Source: Paludibacteraceae bacterium (GTDB lineage: Bacteria; Bacteroidota; Bacteroidia; Bacteroidales; Paludibacteraceae). From it: a DNA stretch of 34,570 nt. Positions 7,038 to 14,900 of the stretch are shown piece after piece. The stretch lies in assembly GCA_017541805.1 (NCBI GenBank), contig JAFXYK010000028.1, positions 1 through 34,570 on the forward strand, read 5' to 3'. The translations under genes and the position numbers were made by a program. Every line of letters begins with the position of its first letter. The stretch's first letter is position 1. Below the pieces are notes generated by a model. That model ran no database searches. It was not told the origin of the DNA and worked only from the letters and a program-made list of their open reading frames with translations.

Positions 7038-7916
7038 ATGGCAGAAAAAGCTGTTAAAAAGGGCCTGTGGGCACGGTTTATGCACTGGTATGAGTCATAC
7101 CAAGGTAAAAACGTAATCAACATCATTTATTCGGCAGGTGCATCCGTCGTAATCGTAGGTGCGCTGTTCAAGATTCTGCACTGGCCGGGTGCAAGTCAAG
7201 TGCTTATGCTCGGTATGTTCACGGAGGCATTCCTGTTCCTTATTGGAACATTGGAGCGTCCGCATCCGGAGTTCCACTGGGAGAATGTGTTCCCGCAATT
7301 GTTGGAGTACGGAACGAAGCCTGAGTTGCTGGAAGAGAAGTCGAAACAAGCTCGTCCGACCTTGTTGGGTGCAGGTGTTGCCGGTGCTCCGGTCGCGGCC
7401 AATGGTATCGCTACTCCCGGTGCTGCAGAAGGTGGCGTAGCTAAAGTTCCTTCGCTCAAAGAAGAGGATATGAAGGCGCTGAAGGACGGTATCGCTGATT
7501 TGGCTAAGACGGCTACTCAGTTTGCAGAGTTGAGCAAAGTAGCTCAGACCGGTGTTAAACTGAACGAGAAGTTAGCAGCCGCAGAGACGGCCACCGAGGC
7601 TTACACGTCCGCAACAGCCGGCTTGGCACAGAGCTATGCACAGATCAGCGGTGATATGGCTTCTGTAGCAGAAGAGACCAAGGCTTACAAGACAGAAGTA
7701 GTAGAAGTAGGAAAGAAGCTCGCTTCGCTCAATTCGGTATACGAACTGCAATTACAAGCTGTTAACGCACAGATGGAGGCACAGAAGGGTGCCGCTGCTG
7801 CCGCTAAGGAAGCTGCAGAGGCACAAGTTGCATTTGCTGCCGGTGCTAAGCAGTTGCAAAAGCAGGTTGCTGACCTGAACGGTATCTATGGCAACATGCT
7901 TAATGCACTTGCATAA
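7038..7916 (+). CDS. porL: T9SS motor protein PorL/GldL
   Basis: PorL pairs with PorM to form the inner-membrane, proton-motive-force-driven rotary motor that powers T9SS. Two N-terminal membrane helices are visible (about 27-45 and 53-70). The second contains the conserved acidic residue in MFTEAFLF (Glu63), the position implicated in proton flow in GldL/PorL, and the first ends with FKILHWPG, including the conserved Lys. A long cytoplasmic tail follows: a Gly/Ala/Pro-rich stretch (about 112-138), then an Ala-rich coiled coil (about 148-285). The 292-residue length is close to PorL of other Bacteroidales. Confidence 0.95.
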   Translation: MAEKAVKKGLWARFMHWYESYQGKNVINIIYSAGASVVIVGALFKILHWPGASQVLMLGMFTEAFLFLIGTLERPHPEFHWENVFPQLLEYGTKPELLEEKSKQARPTLLGAGVAGAPVAANGIATPGAAEGGVAKVPSLKEEDMKALKDGIADLAKTATQFAELSKVAQTGVKLNEKLAAAETATEAYTSATAGLAQSYAQISGDMASVAEETKAYKTEVVEVGKKLASLNSVYELQLQAVNAQMEAQKGAAAAAKEAAEAQVAFAAGAKQLQKQVADLNGIYGNMLNALA

Positions 7917-7959
7917 GGAGAACGAAAGACGAATACAAACCAACTAAAAACATTCAGCA

Positions 7960-9525
7960 ATGGGTGGAGCAAAAAACTGTCCGGAAACCCCGAGACAAAA
8001 AATGATTGGTATGATGTACTTGGTGCTCACCGCCATGTTGGCGTTGAACGTAAGTACGGATATCCTCAGTGGTTTTACCATGGTGGACAACAGTCTGCAC
8101 TCCTCTATCAAAGCCTCTAGCGAACGCAACGAGAAACTATACGAGAGCTTCCAAGTTGCTTTGGAAAAGAACCCTGCCAAGACGCAAGAGTGGTATGACA
8201 AGGCATTGGAGGTAAAAGCGCAAGCCGATTCGTTGTTCAACTATATTCAGGGATTCAAGGAAGATCTGGTTGCAGGTGTGGACGGTAGAGAACGTGTGGA
8301 GAGCATGAAGGCTGCCGGTCAAGATCCTACTTTGAGTATCCAAAACAATTCGGACCTGGATATTACGGGAACCTATGGTTTGGTAGAAGGTAATGCCAAA
8401 ATACTGAAGGAAAATGTAGCACAATATAGCCAGTATCTTACCAGTCTGATCGACGAAAAGAACGGTGACCTTAGCAGAACAATCCAAGCTACTTTGGCTA
8501 CCGGTAGAGGTTATAATGCACATGATCGCGACTCGGTAGATTGGGAGGTCGCTGTGTTCGACGGTATGCCTATCGGCGCTACCATGGCCGTATTGTCCAA
8601 GATGCAAAACGACATCCGTACTACGGAGGGTCAGATCGTACAATACCTCATGGATCAAACGGACGCGGGTGACGTGCGCGTAAATAAACTGAACGCATAC
8701 GTGATTCCGAATTCGAACTATGTGATTCGTGGCGGTAAGTATAGCGCACAGATCATCTTGGCTGCCGTAGATACGACTCAACGTCCGGATTACTTCGTAG
8801 ACGGCGTTAAGATCAATGAGCATGGTATCTATGAAGTAACGGCTACCGGTGTCGGCAAGAAAAGTTACAACGGAGAGATTGTTCTTACGAACGATGAGGA
8901 AGTGGTTAAGTTGCCGTTCAGTAGTGAGTATAGCGTCGGTGAGCCTGCTGTGACTATCTCGAATGTGGACATGAATATCATGTACCGCGGCTACGAGAAC
9001 AAGTTCTCCGTATCAGTACCTGGTGTGTCGAACGATAAGGTGAGAGTAAGCGTAAGCGGTGCTCCTGTTCGCCAGCAAGGCGGCTTATGGATCATCAGCC
9101 CGGGAGAAAACGTAAAGAAGGTGACAATCTCCGTACAAGCGGAATTGGATGGCAAAATGCAACCGATGGGAAGCCAAGAGTACCGCGTGAAGCAGTTACC
9201 GCCTCCGACGGCTTTCTTCAGTGTACGTGAGAAAGAGTATCCTACCGGAAACATCGCAGCAACGCTGTTGTCGAACGGTTCAGGTACGATCGTAGCTTCT
9301 TATGGCGCAGACGGTTTGTTGGATGTACCGTTCACGGTAACCAGTTTCAAGACCATCATCAACAACCAAACGACACCTGCTACGGGTAATAAGTTTACCA
9401 AGGCACAGTTGGATCAGATCGCGAAGTTGAAGAAGAACCAGATGGTCGTACTTCAAGATATCCGCGCCAAAGGTCCCGGTGGTCAAGAGCTACGCTTGTC
9501 TCCGCTTGTATTAACAGTGAATTAA
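7960..9525 (+). CDS. porM: T9SS motor protein PorM/GldM
   Basis: PorM is anchored in the inner membrane and spans the periplasm, coupling the PorL motor to the PorK/PorN ring. The typical N-terminus MGGAKNCPETPRQKMIGMMYLVLTAMLALN contains a single membrane helix (about 15-37). The periplasmic part has a helical D1 region (about 45-220) and then beta-rich D2-D4 domains with segments such as VIRGGKYSAQIILAAVD and MNIMYRGYENKFSVSVPG. At 521 residues it has the family's full length. Start and gene order (43 nt after porL, 12 nt before porN) are unambiguous. Confidence 0.95.
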   Translation: MGGAKNCPETPRQKMIGMMYLVLTAMLALNVSTDILSGFTMVDNSLHSSIKASSERNEKLYESFQVALEKNPAKTQEWYDKALEVKAQADSLFNYIQGFKEDLVAGVDGRERVESMKAAGQDPTLSIQNNSDLDITGTYGLVEGNAKILKENVAQYSQYLTSLIDEKNGDLSRTIQATLATGRGYNAHDRDSVDWEVAVFDGMPIGATMAVLSKMQNDIRTTEGQIVQYLMDQTDAGDVRVNKLNAYVIPNSNYVIRGGKYSAQIILAAVDTTQRPDYFVDGVKINEHGIYEVTATGVGKKSYNGEIVLTNDEEVVKLPFSSEYSVGEPAVTISNVDMNIMYRGYENKFSVSVPGVSNDKVRVSVSGAPVRQQGGLWIISPGENVKKVTISVQAELDGKMQPMGSQEYRVKQLPPPTAFFSVREKEYPTGNIAATLLSNGSGTIVASYGADGLLDVPFTVTSFKTIINNQTTPATGNKFTKAQLDQIAKLKKNQMVVLQDIRAKGPGGQELRLSPLVLTVN

Positions 9526-9537
9526 TTTGTTACAGAT

Positions 9538-10491
9538 ATGATAAAGAAACTTAGTATTATCGCATGTTTTGTACTTGCTGCCGTTTCGGTGCAAGCACAA
9601 CATAATGTGACATCCTTCTTTGATGAATTTGGATCTGCACGTATCCAGACGGAGGAGTTCTCCCGCGCTCATGACACTATTGTGATGGTGGATCACCGTA
9701 TTGACGATGTGATCTGGTCTCGCTACGTATATCGTATTATCGACATGCGTTATCGTCAGAACTTCCAACTCTATTTCCCGACGAAGTCGGACGATGCGGA
9801 TTATCGTAATTTATTCAAGGTGATCATTGATGCAGTGGTAGACGGAATGCCGATTTATCCGAAGAACGTAGAGACGATCAAGCCGGATTTCAAGAACACC
9901 CCTGCGTTTGCCAAGGAACAGATTCCTATCGATGCCTTCATGATTGTAGATAAGACAGAGGATCACGCAGACGACGATGATTATTGGAATATTGCAAGAT
10001 CTAACGCCATGTTGGTCAACTATGACAGTATCTCGGATGAACTGCGCTTTAACCCGTTCTCCTATGACGACGTTGTGAAGAATCAAGTGAAATACCTGAT
10101 CCAGGAGGTTGTTTTCTTCGACAAGCACACATCACGTCTGCATACCAAGATCATGGCTATCGCCCCGTTGCATCCGGTGCTCATCTCTACCGATGACACG
10201 ACAAAGGTGATGGACGCGCTGCGTGAGTCCATCCTGTTCTGGGTGCCGTTCGATCAGTTGCGTCCGTATATGGCAATGCAATATGCTATTCCGAACCGCA
10301 ACGAGACGAAGCGTGTGACGTATGATGAGTTCTTCCAGAAGCGTTTGTTCACATCCTATATCGTAGGTGAGGGTAATATGTATAATCGCTGGATTCCGGA
10401 TTATGCTAAAACCCACGAAGATATTAAGAAAGAGCAAGATCGTATTGCAACCGAGTTGCTTAATTTCGAACAAGATCTCTGGGAATACTAA
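9538..10491 (+). CDS. porN: T9SS ring protein PorN/GldN
   Basis: PorN is a periplasmic protein that binds PorK to form the T9SS ring and contacts PorM. The 317-residue protein has a cleavable signal peptide (MIKKLSIIACFVLAAVSVQAQ). GldN-type segments include VIWSRYVYRIIDMRYRQNFQLYFP (about 60-83), the NPFSYDDVVKNQVKYLIQEVVFFDKHTSRLHTKI region, and a C-terminal RMYNRWIPDY-like motif (EGNMYNRWIPDYAKT). The ftsX start codon follows its stop with no intervening base, implying translational coupling of the two. Confidence 0.95.
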   Translation: MIKKLSIIACFVLAAVSVQAQHNVTSFFDEFGSARIQTEEFSRAHDTIVMVDHRIDDVIWSRYVYRIIDMRYRQNFQLYFPTKSDDADYRNLFKVIIDAVVDGMPIYPKNVETIKPDFKNTPAFAKEQIPIDAFMIVDKTEDHADDDDYWNIARSNAMLVNYDSISDELRFNPFSYDDVVKNQVKYLIQEVVFFDKHTSRLHTKIMAIAPLHPVLISTDDTTKVMDALRESILFWVPFDQLRPYMAMQYAIPNRNETKRVTYDEFFQKRLFTSYIVGEGNMYNRWIPDYAKTHEDIKKEQDRIATELLNFEQDLWEY

Positions 10492-11352
10492 ATGCGTAAA
10501 TTTCGTTTTCGAAATTCCTCATTTATTTCCGCTGTCAGCGTAGCCTTAGTGTTATGCTTGATAGGCCTGGAATGTGTGCTCCTGCTTTCTGCAGGAGCGC
10601 TTGTTACGCGCATGCGCGAGAGCATGACCATTACGGTGGTGTTAACGCAAGATGTGGATAGTGCGCAATGCTCGGAAATGGAGGCGTTCTTGGCTTCGCC
10701 GACGCGTTTTAGCGGCTATTCTTATATCTCAGCGGAGCAGGCATTGGAGGATCATAAGCAATGGTTAGGCGAGGATCCAACGGAATTTTTGGGATATAAT
10801 CCTTTGACGGCCAGTTATGAGATCCATCCTACCGAAGCCTTCAGCCATCCGGACAGCTTGGCGCAGCTGGTAGAACAATTAGAGGCCAAACCGTATGTCA
10901 GTGATGTGGTGTACACGCGTGATCTGGCTAAGAAGATGTCGCATAATGTGAGTCGCGGTTCATTGATCCTGTTAATCATTGCATTGGTATTGCTCGTTGT
11001 GTCGTTGGTATTGATTGTCAATACCATTCGTCTGCAAATCTATTCGAAACGTTTCTTGATAAATACCATGACGCTGGTGGGAGCAACTCCGTGGGTGACA
11101 CGCAGGCCATTTGTGTTACGCAATATGCTGATGGGGTTCTTGGCCGGAACAGCGGCCTTGGCTGTGTTGGCAGGTGTCATCTACTATGTGCGTCAGGAAT
11201 TGGGAATCATATTGTTCCCGCTGACCATGATGAATGTCGGTTTTATTGTGGTGGTAGTGATGTGCTCGGGTATATTGATTACTTTGTTCGCTTCGCTGAT
11301 CGCTACAGGACGCTATATCCGCATGGATAACAACTCGTTGTACGAGATTTGA
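10492..11352 (+). CDS. ftsX: Cell division protein FtsX
   Basis: FtsX is the membrane half of the FtsEX complex, an ABC-type machine that transmits ATP hydrolysis by FtsE to periplasmic peptidoglycan hydrolases at the septum. The 286-residue protein shows one N-terminal membrane helix (about 13-36), a periplasmic domain (about 37-155), and three more helices (about 157-180, 208-232, 243-272). The segment IVNTIRLQIYSKRFLINTMTLVGATPWVTRRPF (about 175-207) is the FtsX/FtsE-coupling region. No ftsE lies in the window, which is usual in Bacteroidetes, where the two are unlinked. Its fusion to the T9SS operon by a 0-nt junction is noted as a separate finding. Confidence 0.92.
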   Translation: MRKFRFRNSSFISAVSVALVLCLIGLECVLLLSAGALVTRMRESMTITVVLTQDVDSAQCSEMEAFLASPTRFSGYSYISAEQALEDHKQWLGEDPTEFLGYNPLTASYEIHPTEAFSHPDSLAQLVEQLEAKPYVSDVVYTRDLAKKMSHNVSRGSLILLIIALVLLVVSLVLIVNTIRLQIYSKRFLINTMTLVGATPWVTRRPFVLRNMLMGFLAGTAALAVLAGVIYYVRQELGIILFPLTMMNVGFIVVVVMCSGILITLFASLIATGRYIRMDNNSLYEI

Positions 11353-11376
11353 TAACTGAATAAAATACTACTTGAT

Positions 11377-11592
11377 ATGAAACATTCATTGCCCAAACTG
11401 AATCTCATTCTGATAGCGGTATCCTTTCTGATTATTGTGATTGGCTTTATACTGATGACCGGTGCTCCTTCTGGTGAGGAGTTTAACGAGGACATCTTTT
11501 CTGTACGCAGAATTACAGTAGGCCCGATGATTGCGTTGTTCGGCTTTGTAAGTATGCTTGTCGCGATTTTTTACCGTCCTAAACAGAAATGA
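11377..11592 (+). CDS. Small two-helix membrane protein, DUF3098
   Basis: A 71-residue protein with two membrane helices (about 9-28 and 49-66) joined by a short polar loop with FSVRRITVGPM. It matches the DUF3098 family, a Bacteroidetes protein found between ftsX and uppP; function unknown. Its stop overlaps the uppP start by 4 nt (ATGA), so the two are probably coupled. Confidence 0.85.
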   Translation: MKHSLPKLNLILIAVSFLIIVIGFILMTGAPSGEEFNEDIFSVRRITVGPMIALFGFVSMLVAIFYRPKQK

Positions 11593-12398
11593 CTTGGTAT
11601 GACGCACTGATCTTAGGTATTGTGCAGGGATTGACAGAGTTCCTGCCGGTATCTTCGTCCGGCCATTTGGAGATCGGTCATGTCGTATTACATACATCCG
11701 GGGAAGAGAATCTGGCTTTTGCAGTGCTGGTGCATGCCGCAACGGTGCTGTCCACTATTGCCGTCTTATGGTATGAGATCATGCGCCTAATCAAAGGCAC
11801 GTTTGCTACGATGTCATGGAATGAGGAGAAGAGTTATGTCGCTAAGATACTGGTGTCGATGATACCTGTGTTCGTAGTAGGAATGTTTTTCAAAGATCAA
11901 GTAGAAGGGTTCTTTGGTAAAGGTTTGTTGGTCGTAGGTATCTGCTTGTTGGTGACGGCATGTCTCTTAGCACTCAGCGAATGGCTTCAAAAACGTCGGC
12001 TCAGTTCCGGTCATGAAGTAACCTATAAGGATGCAGTTATCATTGGTGTGGCCCAAGCAGTAGCTGTCTTACCCGGACTCAGTCGTTCCGGAACGACCAT
12101 TGCTACCGGCCTTCTCTGCGGCGTAAAGAAAGAGAAAGTGGCGCAGTTCTCCTTCCTAATGGTGCTTATCCCCATCATGGGAGAGGCCTTATTGGACATG
12201 ATGAAGATACTCAATGGTACGGAAGCTGTGACAATAGGTTGGCTCCCTGCTGTGGCGGGTTTCATCGCTGCGTTTGCCACAGGATGTTTTGCGTGCCGTT
12301 TCATGATAGAGATAGTTCGTCGTCAACGACTGATGTGGTTCGCTCTGTACTGCCTCCTCATCGGTTCCGGGGCTATCGTTTATACGTTGTGCTGTTGA
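11589..12398 (+). CDS. uppP: Undecaprenyl-diphosphate phosphatase UppP (BacA)
   Basis: An integral membrane enzyme that dephosphorylates undecaprenyl diphosphate, recycling the lipid carrier for peptidoglycan and O-antigen-like glycans. Both catalytic signatures are present: the Glu-rich loop GLTEFLPVSSSGHLEIG (about residues 14-30) and PGLSRSGTTIATGLLCG (about 158-174), with the Ser and Arg of the active site. About eight hydrophobic helices fill 269 residues, the normal length. It starts inside the stop of the DUF3098 gene and ends 1 nt before truB. Confidence 0.96.
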   Translation: MTWYDALILGIVQGLTEFLPVSSSGHLEIGHVVLHTSGEENLAFAVLVHAATVLSTIAVLWYEIMRLIKGTFATMSWNEEKSYVAKILVSMIPVFVVGMFFKDQVEGFFGKGLLVVGICLLVTACLLALSEWLQKRRLSSGHEVTYKDAVIIGVAQAVAVLPGLSRSGTTIATGLLCGVKKEKVAQFSFLMVLIPIMGEALLDMMKILNGTEAVTIGWLPAVAGFIAAFATGCFACRFMIEIVRRQRLMWFALYCLLIGSGAIVYTLCC

Positions 12399-12399
12399 G

Positions 12400-13110
12400 A
12401 TGTGGGATTTTGAGCAAGGGGAAGTACTGGCTTTTGACAAGCCGCTCCATTGGACGTCGTTTGACTTGGTTGCCAAAGTGCGGTGGAACTTATGTCAAAA
12501 GATCGGGAAAAAGAAACTGAAGGTAGGTCATACAGGCACGCTGGATCCTTTGGCCACAGGAGTGGTAATCATCTGTACCGGTAAGAAGACCAAACTGATT
12601 GACCAACTGCAATATGACGTAAAGGAATATGTAGCTACGCTGCAGTTAGGTGCCACGACACCTTCCTACGACTTGGAGAAAGAGATTGATCGAACATATC
12701 CTACGGCGCATATAACCCGCCAATTGATTGACGAAACGATTCCGGCTTTCCTGGGAGAGCAATGGCAGATACCTCCTATCTTCTCTGCGGTGCAGATCAA
12801 TGGCAAGCGCGCGTATGAGTTTGCACGCAAGGGCGAAGAGGTAGAATTAAAGCCGAAACTCTTGGTCATAGATGAGATTGAAGTGCTGGCTTTTGATGAA
12901 TCAACGATGCAACTGACCATTCGCGTGGTTTGCTCGAAAGGCACCTATATTCGCGCCTTGGCTCGAGACATCGGTGAACGGCTTGGTTCCGGTGCTCACT
13001 TAATAGCGCTGCGGCGTACAAGGGTAGGAGATACCCGCGTGGAGAATTGTTATACGATAGAACGGTTTTTAGAAGAACTTAAAGATTACGAATATGTACA
13101 AGTCCAATGA
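12400..13110 (+). CDS. truB: tRNA pseudouridine(55) synthase TruB
   Basis: TruB converts U55 in the T-loop of tRNAs to pseudouridine. The catalytic motif KVGHTGTLDPLATGVV contains the nucleophilic Asp49. RIVCSKGTYIRALARDIG-type sequence (here VVCSKGTYIRALARDIGERLG, near residues 180-200) and LRRTRVGD are also typical. At 236 residues it is the short form without a C-terminal PUA domain, as is common in Bacteroidetes. Both tRNAs in this window keep T55, so both are possible substrates. It sits 1 nt after uppP and 1 nt before queA. Confidence 0.95.
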   Translation: MWDFEQGEVLAFDKPLHWTSFDLVAKVRWNLCQKIGKKKLKVGHTGTLDPLATGVVIICTGKKTKLIDQLQYDVKEYVATLQLGATTPSYDLEKEIDRTYPTAHITRQLIDETIPAFLGEQWQIPPIFSAVQINGKRAYEFARKGEEVELKPKLLVIDEIEVLAFDESTMQLTIRVVCSKGTYIRALARDIGERLGSGAHLIALRRTRVGDTRVENCYTIERFLEELKDYEYVQVQ

Positions 13111-13111
13111 T

Positions 13112-14215
13112 ATGAGACTCTGTCAGTTTCGATTCAAACTGCCGGAGAACCTGATTGCCCAGTTTCCTGCTCCGTATCGCGATGATGCCCGTTTAATGGT
13201 ATTGCATCGCAAGACGGGAGAGATTGAGCATAAGACACTGCCCGAAATGGTCAATTATTTTGACGAGGGCGATCTGTTTGTCTTCAACGACAGCAAGGTC
13301 TTCCCTGCGCGTTTATGGGGACGTAAGGAGAAGACAAACGCCTTGATAGAAGTGTTCTTGTTACGCGAACTGAATCACAAGACTCGCTATTGGGATGTGT
13401 TGGTAGAGCCGGCACGTAAGATTCGTATCGGAAACAAGATCACGTTCGAAGAGGATCCGGCTATCGTAGCAGAAGTGATTGATAACACCACAAGTCGTGG
13501 CCGCACTTTCCGTTTCCTGACGGACTATGACAACGAAGAGTTTGTTCCGCGTCTGTATGCATTAGGAAGTGCACCGCTGCCCAAGTATATCCGTCGTCCG
13601 ATGGATCCGGATACTTTCCAGAAATACCAAGAGGTTTTCCATGATCAGCCGGTAAAAGAGATGGATACAGAGCGCTATCAGACCATTTTCGCCGAGCATA
13701 TCGGTGCTGTAGCAGCTCCTGCGGCCGGCCTGCATTTCTCCAAACAACTTCTGAAACGTATGGAGATTCATGGCATCGAGACTACCTTCATGACGAGCCA
13801 TGTATCGCTGGGTATCTTCAAGGATATCGATGTAGAAGATTTGTCGAAGAATAAGATGGAGTCGGAGCAAATTATCCTGCCGGAGAAGATGACTCAGGCT
13901 GTAAATAAAGCGCACGAAGAGCAACATCGTGTTTGCGCAGTAGGCACGGAAGTGATGCGTGCGATGGAGCATGTGGCAGGAACGAATGGCATGCTGAAGG
14001 CTTATGAAGGCTGGGTGAACAAGTTTATTTTCCCGCCGTATAACTTCTCTGTAGCCAACAGTTTCTTCGTCAACTTCTATATGCCGGAGTCCAGCCAGTT
14101 GCTGATGGTAGCCGCTTTTGCAGGGTACGAAGAGACGATGCATGCATATGAGGTAGCTATCGAAGAGGGCTATCGTTTCGGAGATTACGGAGATGCTATG
14201 TTGATCGTAGATTAA
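13112..14215 (+). CDS. queA: S-adenosylmethionine:tRNA ribosyltransferase-isomerase QueA
   Basis: QueA transfers the ribose of SAM to preQ1 at tRNA position 34 to give epoxyqueuosine; the GUN-anticodon tRNAs, such as the tRNA-Asp(GUC) in this window, are its targets. Family segments: FKLPENLIAQFPAPYRDDARLMV near the N-terminus, FVFNDSKVFPARLWG, RYQTIFAEHIGAVAAPAAGLHFS near the middle, and FIFPPYNFSVANSFFVNFYMPESS towards the end. I chose the ATG at 13112 (MRLCQFRFKLPE), which gives 367 residues and a 1-nt gap to truB; an alternative ATG at 13094 overlaps truB by 17 nt and adds six atypical residues. Confidence 0.95.
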   Translation: MRLCQFRFKLPENLIAQFPAPYRDDARLMVLHRKTGEIEHKTLPEMVNYFDEGDLFVFNDSKVFPARLWGRKEKTNALIEVFLLRELNHKTRYWDVLVEPARKIRIGNKITFEEDPAIVAEVIDNTTSRGRTFRFLTDYDNEEFVPRLYALGSAPLPKYIRRPMDPDTFQKYQEVFHDQPVKEMDTERYQTIFAEHIGAVAAPAAGLHFSKQLLKRMEIHGIETTFMTSHVSLGIFKDIDVEDLSKNKMESEQIILPEKMTQAVNKAHEEQHRVCAVGTEVMRAMEHVAGTNGMLKAYEGWVNKFIFPPYNFSVANSFFVNFYMPESSQLLMVAAFAGYEETMHAYEVAIEEGYRFGDYGDAMLIVD

Positions 14216-14234
14216 ACGGAATGCCGGTAACTCC

Positions 14235-14897
14235 ATGACAGTTCGAATCGATCCATCTTGGCAGCGCGTTTTGCAGACGGAGTTTGACAAACCTTATTTC
14301 GAACTCCTCACGCAGTATGTGCGCCAGCAATATCAGACCCGTCGGTGCTTCCCACCGGCAGGTCTTATTTTTAATGCGTTTGACTCTTGTCCGTTTGAGA
14401 AGGTGCGAGTCGTTATCATCGGTCAGGATCCGTATCATGAAGATGGCCAAGCGATGGGACTGAGTTTCTCTGTGCCGGAAGGCATACAGATTCCCCCTTC
14501 GCTGATGAATATATACAAGGAGATCAATCGTGATTTAGGAAAGCCGATCCCTGCATCAGGAGACTTGCGCCGTTGGGCGGAGCAAGGAGTGCTGCTGCTC
14601 AATGCTACGCTCACGGTAGAGGCACATAAAGCCGGCAGCCATCAAGGGAAAGGATGGGAGGAACTGACAGACGCTGCTATCGCGGCATTAAACAGAGAAC
14701 GCGAACATCTGGTATTCATGTTATGGGGATCGTATGCGCAGCGTAAAGGACAGTTTATTGATCGTCGCAAACATCTTGTGCTGCAGACTTCACACCCTTC
14801 GCCGCTGTCTGTATATCGCGGATTTGACGGGTGCGGACATTTCAGTACAGCGAACAATTATCTAATAAGAAACGGTTTGGAACCGATAAATTGGTAA
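14235..14897 (+). CDS. ung: Family 1 uracil-DNA glycosylase
   Basis: Ung removes uracil from DNA to start base-excision repair. The 220-residue protein has the catalytic water-activating loop GQDPYHEDGQAMGLSFSV (Asp65), the uracil-binding LLLNATLTV, and the C-terminal DNA-intercalation loop HPSPLSVYRG. Length and motif spacing are standard. It ends 3 nt before polA. Ung and PolA act in the same repair route (uracil removal, then gap filling), so adjacency makes functional sense. Confidence 0.96.
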   Translation: MTVRIDPSWQRVLQTEFDKPYFELLTQYVRQQYQTRRCFPPAGLIFNAFDSCPFEKVRVVIIGQDPYHEDGQAMGLSFSVPEGIQIPPSLMNIYKEINRDLGKPIPASGDLRRWAEQGVLLLNATLTVEAHKAGSHQGKGWEELTDAAIAALNREREHLVFMLWGSYAQRKGQFIDRRKHLVLQTSHPSPLSVYRGFDGCGHFSTANNYLIRNGLEPINW

Positions 14898-14900
14898 ACC

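Noticed and set aside
7780..7850. Ala-codon repeats at the end of porL
   Set aside because: Ala-rich coiled coil of the PorL cytoplasmic tail; no tandem DNA unit.
13094..13111. Upstream start for queA
   Set aside because: It would overlap truB by 17 nt and adds residues not seen at the start of the family; the ATG at 13112 fits better.
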